From NCBI GenBank assembly GCA_050180705.1, contig JBFXDX010000005.1:171876-235875 (forward strand): a stretch of 64,000 bases of DNA, in the 5' to 3' direction. Position numbers and translations under genes: made by a program. This document shows, in pieces, positions 55,274 through 63,959 of this stretch (the first letter of the stretch is position 1; each line of letters opens with the position of its first letter). The DNA comes from SB25 sp050180705. GTDB taxonomy: Bacteria > Bacteroidota > Bacteroidia > Bacteroidales > Tenuifilaceae. A model generated the notes under the pieces. That model saw only the letters and a program-made list of their open reading frames with translations. It was not told where the DNA came from and ran no database searches.

Positions 55274-56635
55274 TTAGAAACCAACTGCTGCTTCGAACAT
55301 TATGCCACTAAATTCAGCACCATTTCGGTAATCGGTTGCCAGAAAATCGTTATACTTTTGTGTTACATATTCAACTTTTACAAGCATATTTTTGGTTGTG
55401 TACCATCCTGCTGAAAGTTGTAGGCGGTTAATTGAAATATCATCAGCATAACCAATTAGTCTTCCTTTTACTGTATTGTAACGTGCCCCAACAAATAGTT
55501 GTTCTCTTTTTAAAAAACGATAAATTAGTTCTCCTGCGATTTGTGTGAATTCTCGGCTTTTAGGATTTGGGTTGGATGCAGTAGCCAACTCCGCTCCATG
55601 TGCAATTTCGTAGGTTCCAAAAAGTTCAAGCCCCTTATATTTGATAAAGGGATTCAATGAAAAGGCAGTTACCTTATTGGTAAAGCCTGGATTAATTTGT
55701 CCCGATGTAAAATTGGTTGATGTTGCGGTAAGTACAAATGCACCACCAGATACGGTTCGTTCTGGTTCTGCCACCATATAATAGCGAGATCCAGTACGAT
55801 CGCCTGCGTACAAGGAGTTTTTAGTAGTTCCAGAGTTTATGTATATACTGGCAGATAATCTTGCACGTAAATCGTCCGAGATTTGTGAATCGTAACCTGC
55901 TTTTGCTAGGAAAGATGGATTTTTCTTTTGTACTTTTCCATCGTAAGTGTAAGCCTCTTTAATATCACCATTTATAATACCGCCAGTTATTCCACCCATT
56001 AAAAACACGTTACTAGTTGGATAAATATAAACCTCGCCACCAATTTCGGTTGTAAATGCATCTAAAATATAGTTACCAACAAAAGCATTGATCATTGTAT
56101 TTCCATTATCGCTTCTTCGAAATTGTTGATCGCCATAATTAATTGCAAAGTGCCCAATTTTCACAGTTACATACTTTGTGTACCATTCAGGGTTATTAAA
56201 CATCGGAAGTTTATCTATTTGTATATAACCGCCTTTTACCCAGAATTCTTGGTGGTGTCGGGATGACATATAGTTTTCCAGCGCAACCCTGATACCATCT
56301 TCAAGTTGAATGTCGAAACGAAGGTTTGCTGTTGCAAGGTTAAAACCATTAGCCAATGGATATAACTTGTTTACATCATAAGTTGTAGTTCCAATGGTAA
56401 CATTATTTGGATCGGCAGTGTTACTATGATCCAACATTTGGAACTGCTGAGTGAAATTTCCTCCGATTTTAACCTTAAGTCCATTAAATTTACTGGTGTC
56501 TCCTTTGGACGTTTCAAATTTGTTTATCGCATTTTGATCGTTTGGCTTAGAAAACGCAATTTTAGTTTCTTGAGCCATTGTTGTTAAACTAAAGAGCGAT
56601 AACAACGCTACACTGAAAAATTTTCTTGTTTTCAT
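55274..56635 (-). CDS. Outer-membrane porin-like beta-barrel
   Basis: A 453-residue exported protein (signal peptide ending TTMAQ). It is composed of alternating aromatic/polar strands and ends with SGIMFEAAVGF, as outer-membrane barrels do. Segments such as LRFDIQLEDGIRVALENYMSS, VTVKIGHFAINYGDQQFRRSD and LQLSAGWYTTKNMLVKVEY resemble phosphate/anion-selective or short-chain porins (OprO/OprP-like). It lies between two YceI genes in one operon, so it may be a channel for the compound they bind. Confidence 0.78.
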   Translation of the reverse strand: MKTRKFFSVALLSLFSLTTMAQETKIAFSKPNDQNAINKFETSKGDTSKFNGLKVKIGGNFTQQFQMLDHSNTADPNNVTIGTTTYDVNKLYPLANGFNLATANLRFDIQLEDGIRVALENYMSSRHHQEFWVKGGYIQIDKLPMFNNPEWYTKYVTVKIGHFAINYGDQQFRRSDNGNTMINAFVGNYILDAFTTEIGGEVYIYPTSNVFLMGGITGGIINGDIKEAYTYDGKVQKKNPSFLAKAGYDSQISDDLRARLSASIYINSGTTKNSLYAGDRTGSRYYMVAEPERTVSGGAFVLTATSTNFTSGQINPGFTNKVTAFSLNPFIKYKGLELFGTYEIAHGAELATASNPNPKSREFTQIAGELIYRFLKREQLFVGARYNTVKGRLIGYADDISINRLQLSAGWYTTKNMLVKVEYVTQKYNDFLATDYRNGAEFSGIMFEAAVGF

Positions 56636-56655
56636 GGTGATTGATTTTAAGTGAT

Positions 56656-57243
56656 TTATTGAACTGATTTTATTACAACTTTGAATGCTATGGTGATTTC
56701 ATCTCCGGTGGTTAATGCTCCAAACATTGCGGTTGGCGGCTTAACCTTGTATTCTGTCATTTTGATTTTCTTAATTCCAGAGAGTTCGATATCACCATTT
56801 GGGAGCAGTTTTCCTGAAGAATCAATATTTATACTTTTTGAGACACCTGCGATGGTTAGGATTCCTGTTGAGTTAATATGATTTACTCCTGCATTTTCAG
56901 TTATTGAGCCTAATTGAGTAGACTTAAAATTTATTTTGGGATATTTTTCCGACTTCAGAGCATCATTTATTTTAGAATTCATGATGCTACCCTTGGAGCC
57001 TTTTAAAGATGCAGCATCAACTACTATTTCCACATTTTGAATGTCTGAAATTTTCCCATTTTCAATTTTAAGTTTTAAGGATCCAGATACCTTTTCTACA
57101 TCTGCGGTCCAGTCGTGCAGATTTGACGTACCAGATATAACAATGCTATAAGATTTAATCTCATAGGCTGTTTGTGCGATTAGTCTTTCTGATAATACGA
57201 AAAGAAAGACAATGATCAGAATCGATTTTATTTGTTGTTTCAT
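56656..57243 (-). CDS. YceI-family periplasmic protein
   Basis: A 195-residue exported protein (signal peptide ending LIAQ), leading the operon. Classic YceI features: YSIVISGTSNLHDWTADVE, VVDAASLKGSKGSIMNSK, KYPKINFKSTQLGSI and GILTIAGVSKSINI. The fold is an elongated lipocalin holding a polyprenyl chain. A candidate sigma-54 promoter lies 86 bases upstream and the gene for a sigma-54 activator is next in line, so the activator probably controls this operon. Confidence 0.85.
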   Translation of the reverse strand: MKQQIKSILIIVFLFVLSERLIAQTAYEIKSYSIVISGTSNLHDWTADVEKVSGSLKLKIENGKISDIQNVEIVVDAASLKGSKGSIMNSKINDALKSEKYPKINFKSTQLGSITENAGVNHINSTGILTIAGVSKSINIDSSGKLLPNGDIELSGIKKIKMTEYKVKPPTAMFGALTTGDEITIAFKVVIKSVQ

Positions 57244-57328
57244 GGCAATTAATTTTTATTTGTGTTGAAACTTTTTTGAACTTCTCGTGAATAAAACAGT
57301 CGTTTTATCAATTTTGTTTTTGAAGAGA

Positions 57329-57344
57329 GTCAACTAGTAAGCCA
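57329..57344 (-). promoter_or_regulatory. Candidate sigma-54 promoter for the yceI-porin operon
   Basis: On the minus strand TGGCTTACTAGTTGAC: TGGC and TTG at the -24/-12 positions with correct spacing (consensus TGGCACR-N4-TTGCW); the -12 GC reads GA. It lies 86 bases before the yceI start, inside the gap next to the sigma-54 activator gene. Confidence 0.35.
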
Positions 57345-57434
57345 CGAATATTTTAAATGCTTTTTACTGAGATGTAATTGTTTGATAGTTAATTAATTGT
57401 TTGTTTTTTATTTTGCAATTCCTTGCATTTGGGC

Positions 57435-57464
57435 AAAAAAAAACCGACGAGATTTCGTCGGTTT
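57435..57464 (-). terminator. Terminator after response regulator gene
   Basis: Read leftward: AAACCGACGA / TCGTCGGTTT, loop AATC, then TTTTTT (57435-57440). It ends the sensor operon before the yceI gene. Confidence 0.88.
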
Positions 57465-57483
57465 CGTCGAAAATTCGTCGAAG

Positions 57484-58842
57484 TTAGAGAGTGTCGATTC
57501 CGTATTTTTCTATCTTGGATTTAAGTGTTGATGCTGGAATCTGTAGTATTTGTGCGGCTTTTGCCTTATTTCCTCCAGTTCTAATAAGTGCGTCGCGAAT
57601 AGCATTGGTTTCAACTTCAATAAGGATATCGTCAAGGGATTTGTTCTCAAAGTAAAAGCACGTGTGAGGTTTGCCGGGAAATCTAATATCAACTGGAATA
57701 ACCGTTTTATCAATAATACCATTCTTAGAAAGTAGAACTAAGCGTTCCATCAGATTTTTAATTTCACGTACATTCCCATTAAAGGGATATTGCTTTAATA
57801 TTTCAAGGACTTCTTGATCTAAATTTATTTTGGCTCCACCAGAGAATTCTTGAACGAAATGTTTTGCCAGAAGTTCGATATCGTTTTTGCGCTCGCGCAA
57901 TGGGGGTAAATGTATAGGAAATACGTTTAGTCGGTAGTAAAGATCTTCCCTAAACTTGCCCTCGGCAACTAAGTCCTTTAGGTTCTTTTTTGTTGATGCA
58001 ATAACTCTTACATCAATTTTGATGGTTTCGGAACCACCCACACGCTCTATCTCGCCTTCCTCTAAGGCTCTTAGGAGTTTAACTTGCAAATCGTAAGGAA
58101 TATCGTCAATATCGTCTAGGTAAATTGTGCCTGAATTGGCCATCTCAAAACGACCAATCTTTTGTTTTTCGGCTCCGGTAAATGCTCCTTTTTCGTGTCC
58201 AAATAGTTCGCTCTCAAATATTTCTCTCGATAAAATTGCACAGCTTACCTTAATAAATGGAGCACGTTTTCTGTTACTATTAAAGTGAATAATGTTCGTG
58301 AGAAGTTCCTTTCCGGTTCCAGTTTCACCAACTATAAGAACATTGGTGTCTTTATCGGCAACAATATGAACAAGGTCGAATACTTTTTGGGTGGCTTCAC
58401 TATTGCCAACAAATGTAGATAAATCGAATTGCTTGCGAACCTGAATGCGTAATTGTTTATTCTCGGCTCGCATTTCTCTTAATTCCTTGATTCTTTCAAT
58501 ATTTAAAAGCAATTCGTCAATATTGAATGGTTTCGAGATATAATCGAAAGCACCTAGTTTCATAGCTTCAACCGCTGTTTGAATTGATGCGTGAGCGGTC
58601 ATAAGCAATACGCAAATTTCAGGGTTAAGTTGTTTTACCTTAGTAAGAAACTCCAGCCCGTCCATTTCGGGCATTTTAAGATCGGTAATAATAATATCGA
58701 CGTTGGAATCGGTTTCTTTTAAGTATTGATATGCTGCTAATGCAGACGAAAATTCTCTTACGGAGTAACCTGCATCTCTTAAATCGTCAGAAATAGTTAC
58801 TCTTACAATCCTTTCGTCGTCTACAACTAGAATCTTAAGCAT
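57484..58842 (-). CDS. NtrC-type sigma-54-dependent response regulator
   Basis: Transcription activator of 452 residues. Receiver domain (1-120) with phospho-acceptor Asp54 in IITDLKMPEMDG. AAA+ domain (about 140-375) with VGETGTGKE (Walker A), KGAFTGAEKQK (GAFTGA loop that contacts sigma-54) and REDLYYRLNVFP. C-terminal Fis-type helix-turn-helix (NKAKAAQILQIPASTLKSK). All parts for sigma-54 activation are intact. It is the last gene of the binding protein, kinase, regulator operon and faces the yceI promoter region. Confidence 0.94.
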   Translation of the reverse strand: MLKILVVDDERIVRVTISDDLRDAGYSVREFSSALAAYQYLKETDSNVDIIITDLKMPEMDGLEFLTKVKQLNPEICVLLMTAHASIQTAVEAMKLGAFDYISKPFNIDELLLNIERIKELREMRAENKQLRIQVRKQFDLSTFVGNSEATQKVFDLVHIVADKDTNVLIVGETGTGKELLTNIIHFNSNRKRAPFIKVSCAILSREIFESELFGHEKGAFTGAEKQKIGRFEMANSGTIYLDDIDDIPYDLQVKLLRALEEGEIERVGGSETIKIDVRVIASTKKNLKDLVAEGKFREDLYYRLNVFPIHLPPLRERKNDIELLAKHFVQEFSGGAKINLDQEVLEILKQYPFNGNVREIKNLMERLVLLSKNGIIDKTVIPVDIRFPGKPHTCFYFENKSLDDILIEVETNAIRDALIRTGGNKAKAAQILQIPASTLKSKIEKYGIDTL

Positions 58843-58853
58843 AGATATACAAT

Positions 58854-60386
58854 TTACATATCAAGTTTAATAGGTAGAACAATTGAGAGTTTAAATCCTC
58901 CTTCAATGGTATTTGAACCAGATATTTGCCCGTAGTGGCTTTGAATAATGTTTTGGCAAACGGCTAATCCAAGGCCTGTTCCCTGCTTGACTTTTTTAAG
59001 GGTGAAGAAAGGATCGAACATTTGGCCAATCTTCTCTTCGGGCATACCAATGCCATTATCAATAAAATCAATGTTAATGTAATCATTTCCCCTCCTTGCG
59101 TTAATAATTATCTGTCCCTCAATTTTATCATCCATCATTTTACGTTCGTTTATGGCATCGATACAGTTCAGTAAAGCATTAACAAAAACCTGCTCCAAAT
59201 GGTTCGAACTTCCGTTGATTTGTAACGTGGATGACTCATATTTCTTGATTAATTTTATTCTTGATTGCGATAATTGAAAACCAATTAGCGCTGTAGAGTT
59301 ATCAAGACTTTTAATAATATCTATTCGACTATAGTTCAGCTCGTGTTTTCTTGAAAAGTTAAGCAAATCCTCAACAACCTTACTAATGCGCTCCACCGCT
59401 TCGGTCATCATTTCGATGTATTCCTGATTTTGCTTAATGTTATCGGGCTTTTCGGATATTCTACGTAGGCAACTTTTCATTCCGGCCAAGGGATTATTAA
59501 TTTCGTGGGCAAGCCCTGCGGCCAATGTTCCAACCGATGCCATTTTCTCCGTTTGGGTTAGCGACTCACGTGTTTTTTCAATTTCAATATATGCCGAGTT
59601 TAACCGTGAGATCATATCTCTAAATGTGTATCCCAAAACATCAATCTCATCGGAAAGGTTGAAAAGATTTTTCAATCTCAGTAAGGTGTTGTTGTACTCA
59701 ATATTTATGCTGTTATCTTTCGATTCCAAAGACTTTAGGTTTACCAACGATGCCTGCTTGCTGATACTCTTTACGGGATTTGTAATAATGTACGATAGGA
59801 TAAATGCTGCAAAAACTCCCATTAAAAGCAGTAGAAAGACTAAGAGGATGAAAAGGCGTGTTGCTTGCGAAAGTTGTTTGTTAATGATTTCTTCGTTCAT
59901 TCCTACTCGTACAACACCAAGTCGACCACCCATTATTGGAGTTGCAAAGTCTCGAATTACGGTTTCCCTGTTGGTTTTACTATGAATTATCTTTATACTG
60001 ATGGAGTCTGTTTCACTTAAACTATTGGCATTAATTAAACCATACGATGGATTCTCTGGGAGGGTATGCGCTAAAACGTTGTTGTTATGTGCTAGTATCA
60101 TTAAGTATTCAATGTCGGAATAGGTTGATTTAGTTCTAACTAGGATTTGATTAACCTTTGCAAGTTCATTGAATAGTATTGGATCGGTCACTTGTTCTGC
60201 AACACTCTTGGCTATACTTATCCCTTGTTTTTCAATCTGGGCTTCAAAAGTAAGGTAAACCTGATAACGAATAAAAAGAAGATTCAATGTTCCAAAAAGT
60301 ATTACCATTGAAGATACTGCTATGGCAAATTTCCAGAAAAGAGGAATGTGCGTTTTGCTTGGTATTTTTACTGTGGGTTCATTCAT
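58854..60386 (-). CDS. Membrane sensor histidine kinase
   Basis: A 510-residue sensor kinase: helix 1 (about 20-42), periplasmic domain (about 45-185), helix 2 (about 186-215), HAMP-like linker, H-box GLAAGLAHEINNPLAGMKS (phospho-His in AHEINNP), and an ATPase domain with INIDFIDNGIGMPEEKI and GTGLGLAVCQNII. I start at ATG 60386 because it overlaps the upstream stop as ATGA, giving coupling; the frame's earlier start at 60410 lies inside the neighbouring gene. It should phosphorylate the adjacent regulator. Confidence 0.92.
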   Translation of the reverse strand: MNEPTVKIPSKTHIPLFWKFAIAVSSMVILFGTLNLLFIRYQVYLTFEAQIEKQGISIAKSVAEQVTDPILFNELAKVNQILVRTKSTYSDIEYLMILAHNNNVLAHTLPENPSYGLINANSLSETDSISIKIIHSKTNRETVIRDFATPIMGGRLGVVRVGMNEEIINKQLSQATRLFILLVFLLLLMGVFAAFILSYIITNPVKSISKQASLVNLKSLESKDNSINIEYNNTLLRLKNLFNLSDEIDVLGYTFRDMISRLNSAYIEIEKTRESLTQTEKMASVGTLAAGLAHEINNPLAGMKSCLRRISEKPDNIKQNQEYIEMMTEAVERISKVVEDLLNFSRKHELNYSRIDIIKSLDNSTALIGFQLSQSRIKLIKKYESSTLQINGSSNHLEQVFVNALLNCIDAINERKMMDDKIEGQIIINARRGNDYINIDFIDNGIGMPEEKIGQMFDPFFTLKKVKQGTGLGLAVCQNIIQSHYGQISGSNTIEGGFKLSIVLPIKLDM

Positions 60387-61366
60387 CGGCTTGAGGAAAT
60401 ATAGTAACACATCTTCCTTATACCATTGTAAATAGTATCTGATTCTAAAACATACCTATCTATAAGTAAACTTTTCAGAATTTCTTTTCCTTCATCATCA
60501 TTATGCATATTGATGAGTAAAGTTTCGAGATCGTTTTTTAGTAAGCTATCAATACCTTTCGAAACAACAACCGGAGGCATTCCAAACCAGTCCGATTCTT
60601 CAATAACCTTTGTGTCCTTTATTTTTTCAGGAGTAAAAATTGCCTGATAATCATATATAAGACCATTCACCGATGCCCCATCAACAATTCTTCGGCTAAC
60701 TAATTCTATGGAATAATCGTGTGCGTTGGAAATGTATGTTGCTGAGAAAAAGTTATCCTTGGATGAATTTAGATCGTTCAGCCTTTTTAAAGGGTAAAAC
60801 ATTCCAGTATTTGATAGTGAATCGGAGAAAACAAATTTCTTATTTCTTAATCCATTGAAGGTTTTGATCTTCGAGCCTTTGTGCACAATAAGATATGCTC
60901 GATAGTAATGCTTCCCCTTTATCTCAGGAATGACCAACAGATTGAATGCAGAATCGGCCGTGCCAATTACATAGGCTCCAGAACATATAAAGGCAAGGTC
61001 TATTTCATTTTTTTTAAGAAGATTATTAACCTCTAGGTATGTTTTCTTTTGAACAAGGATAATCTTTCTGTTTAGTTTTTTTTCAATGTAATTCAGTATG
61101 TTGTTATACTGAATAAATGTTTCCTGAGGCGATATTATCGATGCAATCGCAACTCTTATTACAGGCACAGAATCAGTTTGAACTTTTTTATTCAGAGTAA
61201 TAGTATCATTAAAATCAATCCAAATGTGTTTTTGTTCTTCTTTAGCTGAGTTACAGGCCAAAAGAGTTGAGAATAGAGAAAGTGTAATGAGAACTAAAAA
61301 TCTCAAACCCTTATTTTTTTTAGTTGAGAGAATTGCTGTTGATTTATTGAAAGGAATATTTACCAT
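60383..61366 (-). CDS. PhnD-family solute-binding lipoprotein, likely kinase ligand sensor
   Basis: Periplasmic type II binding protein of 327 residues. Lipobox LLAC (Cys38) after a long N-region. The PhnD/transferrin-like core shows VIRVAIASIISPQETF, IDLAFICSGAYVIG (one Cys, residue 128) and HYYRAYLIVHKGSKI. No ABC permease or ATPase is linked; instead a kinase follows by a 4-base overlap. That suggests it presents a ligand to the kinase, as AioX does with AioS/AioR. The ligand is unknown; PhnD relatives bind oxyanions such as phosphonate, phosphite or arsenite. Confidence 0.85.
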   Translation of the reverse strand: MVNIPFNKSTAILSTKKNKGLRFLVLITLSLFSTLLACNSAKEEQKHIWIDFNDTITLNKKVQTDSVPVIRVAIASIISPQETFIQYNNILNYIEKKLNRKIILVQKKTYLEVNNLLKKNEIDLAFICSGAYVIGTADSAFNLLVIPEIKGKHYYRAYLIVHKGSKIKTFNGLRNKKFVFSDSLSNTGMFYPLKRLNDLNSSKDNFFSATYISNAHDYSIELVSRRIVDGASVNGLIYDYQAIFTPEKIKDTKVIEESDWFGMPPVVVSKGIDSLLKNDLETLLINMHNDDEGKEILKSLLIDRYVLESDTIYNGIRKMCYYISSSR

Positions 61367-61460
61367 TCGAACAGTTTGCTATCATATGAAAACGATATAG
61401 ACAGCAAATTGTTTCGAACACTCTTTTATTATTTGTTAAATTGATGTGAAAACGAGCAAT

Positions 61461-62810
61461 TTACGCATTAAATGTTAATGCCATTCCTTTCCCCGATTCG
61501 TCGAATACACCATTATTGTATACTAGCCTACCATTTATAAAAGTCATTATAACTTTTGAACTTAGGGTTTCATTTTCTAATGGGGACCATTCGCACTTGT
61601 AAAGTAAGGAATCTTTTGTGACGATTTGTTTTAAATTTGGGTTAACTAAAACTAAATCGGCATAATATCCCTCACGAATAAAACCTCTCTTTTCAATTCT
61701 GTAAAGGGTGGCAGGGGCGTGGCACATTTTATCTACAATTGTTTCAATTGTAAAATAACCTTTTCTGGAAAGTTCAAGCATTGCTAATAGCGAATGCTGA
61801 ACCATTGGCCCTCCCGATGCCGATTTAAAGTAAGAATTATCTTTTTCATTGATCAGGTGTGGTGCGTGATCAGTTGCCACTACATCGAGTAGGTTATTTT
61901 TTAATCCATTGATTAGAGCAAGTCTGTCGGTTTCGGTTTTCACGCTGGGGTTCCATTTAATTCGCCATCCAAATTTGTCGTAATCTGAATTGTTGAACCA
62001 AAGGTGATGAACACAAACCTCTCCAGTTATCCTTTTATCGGATAATGGCGTTTTATCATCAAGGAGTGATAGTTCCTTAGCCGTTGATAAATGTAAGATA
62101 TGTAAACGCGAGCCGTGTTTTTTTGCAAATTCAACGGCTAAACTAGATGAAAGATAGCAAGCCTCCTCGCTTCGTATCTCAGCGTGGTATTTAAAGTCGA
62201 CATTTTCCCCGTATTTCTGCTTGTATAATTCAATGTTATTTCGAATGGTGGTTTCATCCTCACAGTGGGTCGCAATTAGGGTTGGCGATAGTTTGAATAT
62301 TTTATCCAGCGATTCCCTCCTATCCACCAACATATTGCCAGTGGATGATCCCATAAATATCTTTATTCCGCAGACTTTCTTGGGGTTTAATTTTACAATC
62401 TCCTCTATGTTGTCGTTGGTTGCCCCTAGATAGAAGGAGTAGTTAGCCAACGATTTTCCTGATGCTATATTGAATTTTTCATCAAGAAGTTCAACAGTGG
62501 TTGTTTGCGGATTGGTATTGGGCATTTCCATAAACGAAGTAACCCCACCAGCAATTCCTGCTTTGGATTCAGTATAAATGTCTCCTTTATGGGTTAGTCC
62601 TGGTTCTCTAAAATGAACCTGATCGTCAATAACACCAGGAAGTAACAATAACCCTTCTGCATTTATAACTTTTTCAGGATTAAAACTTGAAATGGAAGGA
62701 GAATCACCATAAGCAATATGCTCAATTGTACCATTATTAATTATAAGGCTGCCTCTTTGCTGTTTGCCTTCATTAATAATAAGGGCATTGGTTATAGCTA
62801 TTCTTCCCAT
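61461..62810 (-). CDS. pyrC: Dihydroorotase
   Basis: Cyclises carbamoyl aspartate in pyrimidine synthesis. Amidohydrolase landmarks: PGVIDDQVHFREPGLTHKGD with the HxR zinc motif, MEMPNTNPQTTT, and ATDHAPHLINEKD with the catalytic Asp. At 449 residues it is the long class I form used by Bacteroidota. It follows the glycosyltransferase gene by 33 bases; the pair is a common gene order in the phylum. No pyrimidine partners lie beside it. Confidence 0.93.
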   Translation of the reverse strand: MGRIAITNALIINEGKQQRGSLIINNGTIEHIAYGDSPSISSFNPEKVINAEGLLLLPGVIDDQVHFREPGLTHKGDIYTESKAGIAGGVTSFMEMPNTNPQTTTVELLDEKFNIASGKSLANYSFYLGATNDNIEEIVKLNPKKVCGIKIFMGSSTGNMLVDRRESLDKIFKLSPTLIATHCEDETTIRNNIELYKQKYGENVDFKYHAEIRSEEACYLSSSLAVEFAKKHGSRLHILHLSTAKELSLLDDKTPLSDKRITGEVCVHHLWFNNSDYDKFGWRIKWNPSVKTETDRLALINGLKNNLLDVVATDHAPHLINEKDNSYFKSASGGPMVQHSLLAMLELSRKGYFTIETIVDKMCHAPATLYRIEKRGFIREGYYADLVLVNPNLKQIVTKDSLLYKCEWSPLENETLSSKVIMTFINGRLVYNNGVFDESGKGMALTFNA

Positions 62811-62843
62811 ATAGTTTGATGTTTATTGATAAACCCTCAAAGA

Positions 62844-63593
62844 TTAATTTTGTTTATGCAATTTTTTATAGGATACGAACCAACTCTTCAGTTTCATCTT
62901 GGCCACACCCCAAAGAGCCTCATTAAATATTCCTCCGCTCATTTTCGATGCACCGAGTTTTCTGTCGGTAAATATTATAGGCACTTCAACAATATTAAAT
63001 CCAAGTTTCCATACTGTAAACTTCATTTCTATTTGAAAACCGTATCCAATTAGTCGAATATTGTTGAAGTTTATTGATCTAAGAGTATTAGCCTTGTAAC
63101 ATTTGAATCCAGCAGTTGTGTCCATTATCCTCATTCCTGTTACAATTCTAACATATTTAGAAGCGAAGTATGACATCAACACCCTACCAATAGGCCAGTT
63201 CACTACGTTTACACCCTTTATATACCTTGAGCCAATCGCTAAATCGGCACCATTAGCACAGGCTTCAAATAGTTGAATTAAATCATCAGGATTATGGGAG
63301 AAATCAGCATCCATTTCAAAAACATATTCATATCCATTTTCTAATGCCCACTTGAACCCTGCAATATAGGCTGTCCCTAACCCTTGTTTTCCTGCACGCT
63401 CAACTATATGTATTCTTTCGGGGTATTGTACTTGAAGACCCTTCACTATTTGAGCAGTTCCATCGGGCGATCCATCGTCAACGATTAATAGGTTAAAATC
63501 ACCAGGGATAGACATAACCTTGTTAATCATTTTCTCAATATTTTCCTTCTCGTTGTAAGTAGGAATAATTACCAGTTTCTCTTTAACGGCCAT
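62844..63593 (-). CDS. Polyprenol monophosphomannose synthase-like GT2 glycosyltransferase
   Basis: Family 2 glycosyltransferase of 249 residues, related to dolichol-phosphate mannose synthase. VIIPTYNEKENIEK is the first strand, LLIVDDGSPDGT holds the nucleotide-binding Asp, and EMDADFSHNPDDL carries the DxD metal site. KMSGGIFNEALWGVA is the conserved tail. It makes a polyprenyl-phospho-sugar used outside the membrane. It may serve protein O-glycosylation or cell-surface glycans; the acceptor pathway is not in view. Confidence 0.88.
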   Translation of the reverse strand: MAVKEKLVIIPTYNEKENIEKMINKVMSIPGDFNLLIVDDGSPDGTAQIVKGLQVQYPERIHIVERAGKQGLGTAYIAGFKWALENGYEYVFEMDADFSHNPDDLIQLFEACANGADLAIGSRYIKGVNVVNWPIGRVLMSYFASKYVRIVTGMRIMDTTAGFKCYKANTLRSINFNNIRLIGYGFQIEMKFTVWKLGFNIVEVPIIFTDRKLGASKMSGGIFNEALWGVAKMKLKSWFVSYKKLHKQN

Positions 63594-63781
63594 TTTAATA
63601 AAAAAGAATTAATGAATTGTCATATATAATAAGGTATGCGAAGATAAGGCTTTTCTGCCTATTTTGAGCATCTCGCGACTTTTTTAAACTTTTTTAATTT
63701 ATTTTCAAAGTTGATTTTTCTGTGAATCAGAAACCTATGATTTACGAAACACATTTTAACATTTTTTTATCATCCTACCTC

Positions 63782-63812
63782 TTGCGAGGTAAAAAAAAGC
63801 GTTCTATATTTG
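63782..63812 (+). promoter_or_regulatory. Tandem promoter P1 (TTG-N20-TATATTTG)
   Basis: TTG at 63782-63784, 20 bases, TATATTTG at 63805-63812, then CACCC. It matches the Bacteroidota consensus fully. Confidence 0.8.
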
Positions 63813-63820
63813 CACCCGCT

Positions 63821-63864
63821 TTGAAGGAGTAGCGACGTTCTGGAAGTGCTGATGGGGCTGAGAA
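63821..63864 (+). repeat. Leader segment copy 1 downstream of P1
   Basis: Begins TTGAAGGAGTAGCGACGTTC and ends GGGGCTGAGAA. A closely related copy begins at 63960 (ATGAAGGATTAGTGACGTTC ...GGGCTGAA) and runs to the window edge. The shared core is GAAGGA-T-AG-GACGTTC and GGGCTGA. Confidence 0.7.
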
Positions 63865-63892
63865 AAAAGAAAATTTTTTTTTGGCAAAAGAG

Positions 63893-63922
63893 TTGGAGGG
63901 AAAGAAAAAGTTACTACCTTTG
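63893..63922 (+). promoter_or_regulatory. Tandem promoter P2 (TTG-N19-TACCTTTG)
   Basis: TTG at 63893-63895, 19 bases, TACCTTTG at 63915-63922, then CGCTCCC. The second strong promoter, 110 bases after P1. Confidence 0.8.
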
Positions 63923-63959
63923 CGCTCCCGATCCGAAGGGATGGGGTGAAAGAAATATG

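Noticed and set aside
57454..57480. Three copies of TTCGTCG
   Set aside because: The first is part of a terminator stem and the others lie beside it at irregular spacing; too short to call a repeat element or operator.
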